Shown: positions 6,586 to 6,888 of the stretch, piece by piece
Numbering within the stretch: position 1 is the stretch's first letter
Layout: every line of letters starts with the position of its first letter
From: an uncultured Clostridia bacterium
GTDB taxonomy: Bacteria; Bacillota; Clostridia; TANB77; CAG-508
Reading direction: 5' to 3'
DNA: 6,888 nt
NCBI GenBank assembly: GCA_947631315.1
Contig: CANRLA010000072.1
Span: forward strand, 1 to 6,888
Notes under the pieces: model-generated
The model's input: only the letters and a program-made list of their open reading frames with translations
What the model was told of the DNA's origin: nothing
The model's database searches: none
Translations under genes and position numbers: made by a program

Positions 6586-6772
6586 ATTAATGTAAAAACT
6601 TAATAAAAAAAGAATATATTAAAAATATAGCATAATGACTATATTAAATCAAGATAATAAAAGTTAAAAAGTATTGAAAGTTTGAAAAAAATAAAAAGAA
6701 TAAATCTTATAAAAAACTTGGTACAAGCTAATAACAAGATTTATTCTTTTTTTATTAAGTTTTTACATTAAT
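6586..6772. repeat. 187-bp element with 31-bp perfect inverted-repeat ends
   Basis: Bases 6586-6616 are the exact reverse complement of 6742-6772: 31 bp without mismatch, with cores TTAATGTAAAAACTTAAT and ATTAAGTTTTTACATTAA. The element starts 8 bases after the rnr stop. Its 125-base interior is AT-rich and encodes nothing; it includes a weak 7-bp hairpin (6624-6630/6639-6645) and a stronger nested stem near the right end. No clear target-site duplication is visible beyond a few A/T bases. It could be a MITE-like non-autonomous element or an intergenic RNA structure such as a terminator region. One copy alone cannot distinguish these. Confidence 0.75.
6693..6753 (+). terminator. Terminator-like hairpin downstream of rnr
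   Basis: A 16-bp perfect stem, AAAAAGAATAAATCTT (6693-6708) / AAGATTTATTCTTTTT (6736-6751), runs into a seven-T tract (6747-6753). The 27-base loop carries a small second hairpin, CTTG-GTA-CAAG (6717-6727). The stem is long but AT-rich. It is the only terminator candidate after rnr, about 115 bases past its stop. Its right strand overlaps the right arm of the 31-bp inverted repeat, so the two structures compete for 6742-6751. Confidence 0.6.
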
Positions 6773-6813
6773 AAAAAGAACATAATGAAAAGGAAATGAT
6801 ATACTAATCTGTA

Positions 6814-6842
6814 TTGACTTAATTCAATAAGATTGTTAAAAT
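6814..6842 (+). promoter_or_regulatory. Near-consensus sigma-A promoter for a gene beyond the window
   Basis: TTGACT (6814-6819) and TAAAAT (6837-6842) are separated by exactly 17 bases, the best-matching -35 and spacing in the window. Transcription would begin near 6849, leading out of the window. The promoter lies after the terminator-like hairpin, so the next gene seems to be transcribed separately from rnr. Confidence 0.65.
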
Positions 6843-6874
6843 GTAAAAAACACTAAAGAATAATAACATAAATT

Positions 6875-6880
6875 GAGGAA
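6875..6880 (+). promoter_or_regulatory. Probable ribosome-binding site of the next gene
   Basis: GAGGAA lies 9 bases from the right edge, on the transcript expected from the promoter at 6814-6842. With normal spacing the start codon would fall at or just beyond the window end. The gene itself cannot be identified; smpB is a guess based on common rnr neighbours. Confidence 0.45.
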
Positions 6881-6888
6881 ATACTAAA

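Noticed and set aside
6578..6888. A tRNA, CRISPR array or riboswitch in the final intergenic region.
   Set aside because: No cloverleaf, no regularly spaced repeats and no known riboswitch core could be found; the repeats present are the inverted repeat and the nested hairpin described.

Overview
The window comes from a very AT-rich, low-GC Gram-positive genome, most likely a clostridial-type member of the Bacillota. Three things point there: codons end mostly in A or T, purine-rich Shine-Dalgarno sites precede the genes, and secG lies next to rnr, an arrangement usual in that phylum. TGG is the tryptophan codon and TGA is used as a stop. Nothing in the sequence fixes genus or species. All six complete genes and the one partial gene are on the + strand.

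Bases 1-4061 hold a tight five-gene cassette: the 3' end of an FkbH-type HAD-IIIC phosphatase/glyceryltransferase (entering from the left, its HAD domain outside the window), a stand-alone acyl carrier protein, a VOC/methylmalonyl-CoA-epimerase-like protein, an MBOAT (DltB/AlgI-like) membrane O-acyltransferase, and a membrane-anchored SGNH-hydrolase-like protein. FkbH enzymes load a glyceryl (or related) unit derived from 1,3-bisphosphoglycerate onto an ACP. MBOAT plus SGNH/DltD-like pairs move acyl groups from a cytosolic carrier to polymers outside the membrane. The set therefore reads as an analogue of the dltABCD system in which FkbH takes the place of the D-alanine ligase DltA. The inferred outcome is O-glyceroylation, or a related hydroxyacylation, of a cell-surface glycan or teichoic acid. 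The parts are well supported; the pathway is inference.

Bases 4062-4242 are a spacer with no recognisable terminator but a good sigma-A promoter driving secG (4243-4494), a diverged two-helix SecG translocase subunit. A strong intrinsic terminator (4553-4582) closes secG, and a probable second promoter (4588-4618) serves rnr (4658-6577), a complete RNase R with two cold-shock domains, the RNB catalytic domain and an S1 domain.

The last 311 bases (6578-6888) contain no gene. They hold a 187-bp element bounded by 31-bp perfect inverted repeats (6586-6616 and 6742-6772), with a nested terminator-like hairpin that competes for part of the right arm. After it come a near-consensus promoter (6814-6842) and a ribosome-binding site at the very end, implying that another + strand gene begins just past the window. 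smpB often follows rnr, but nothing here identifies that gene.
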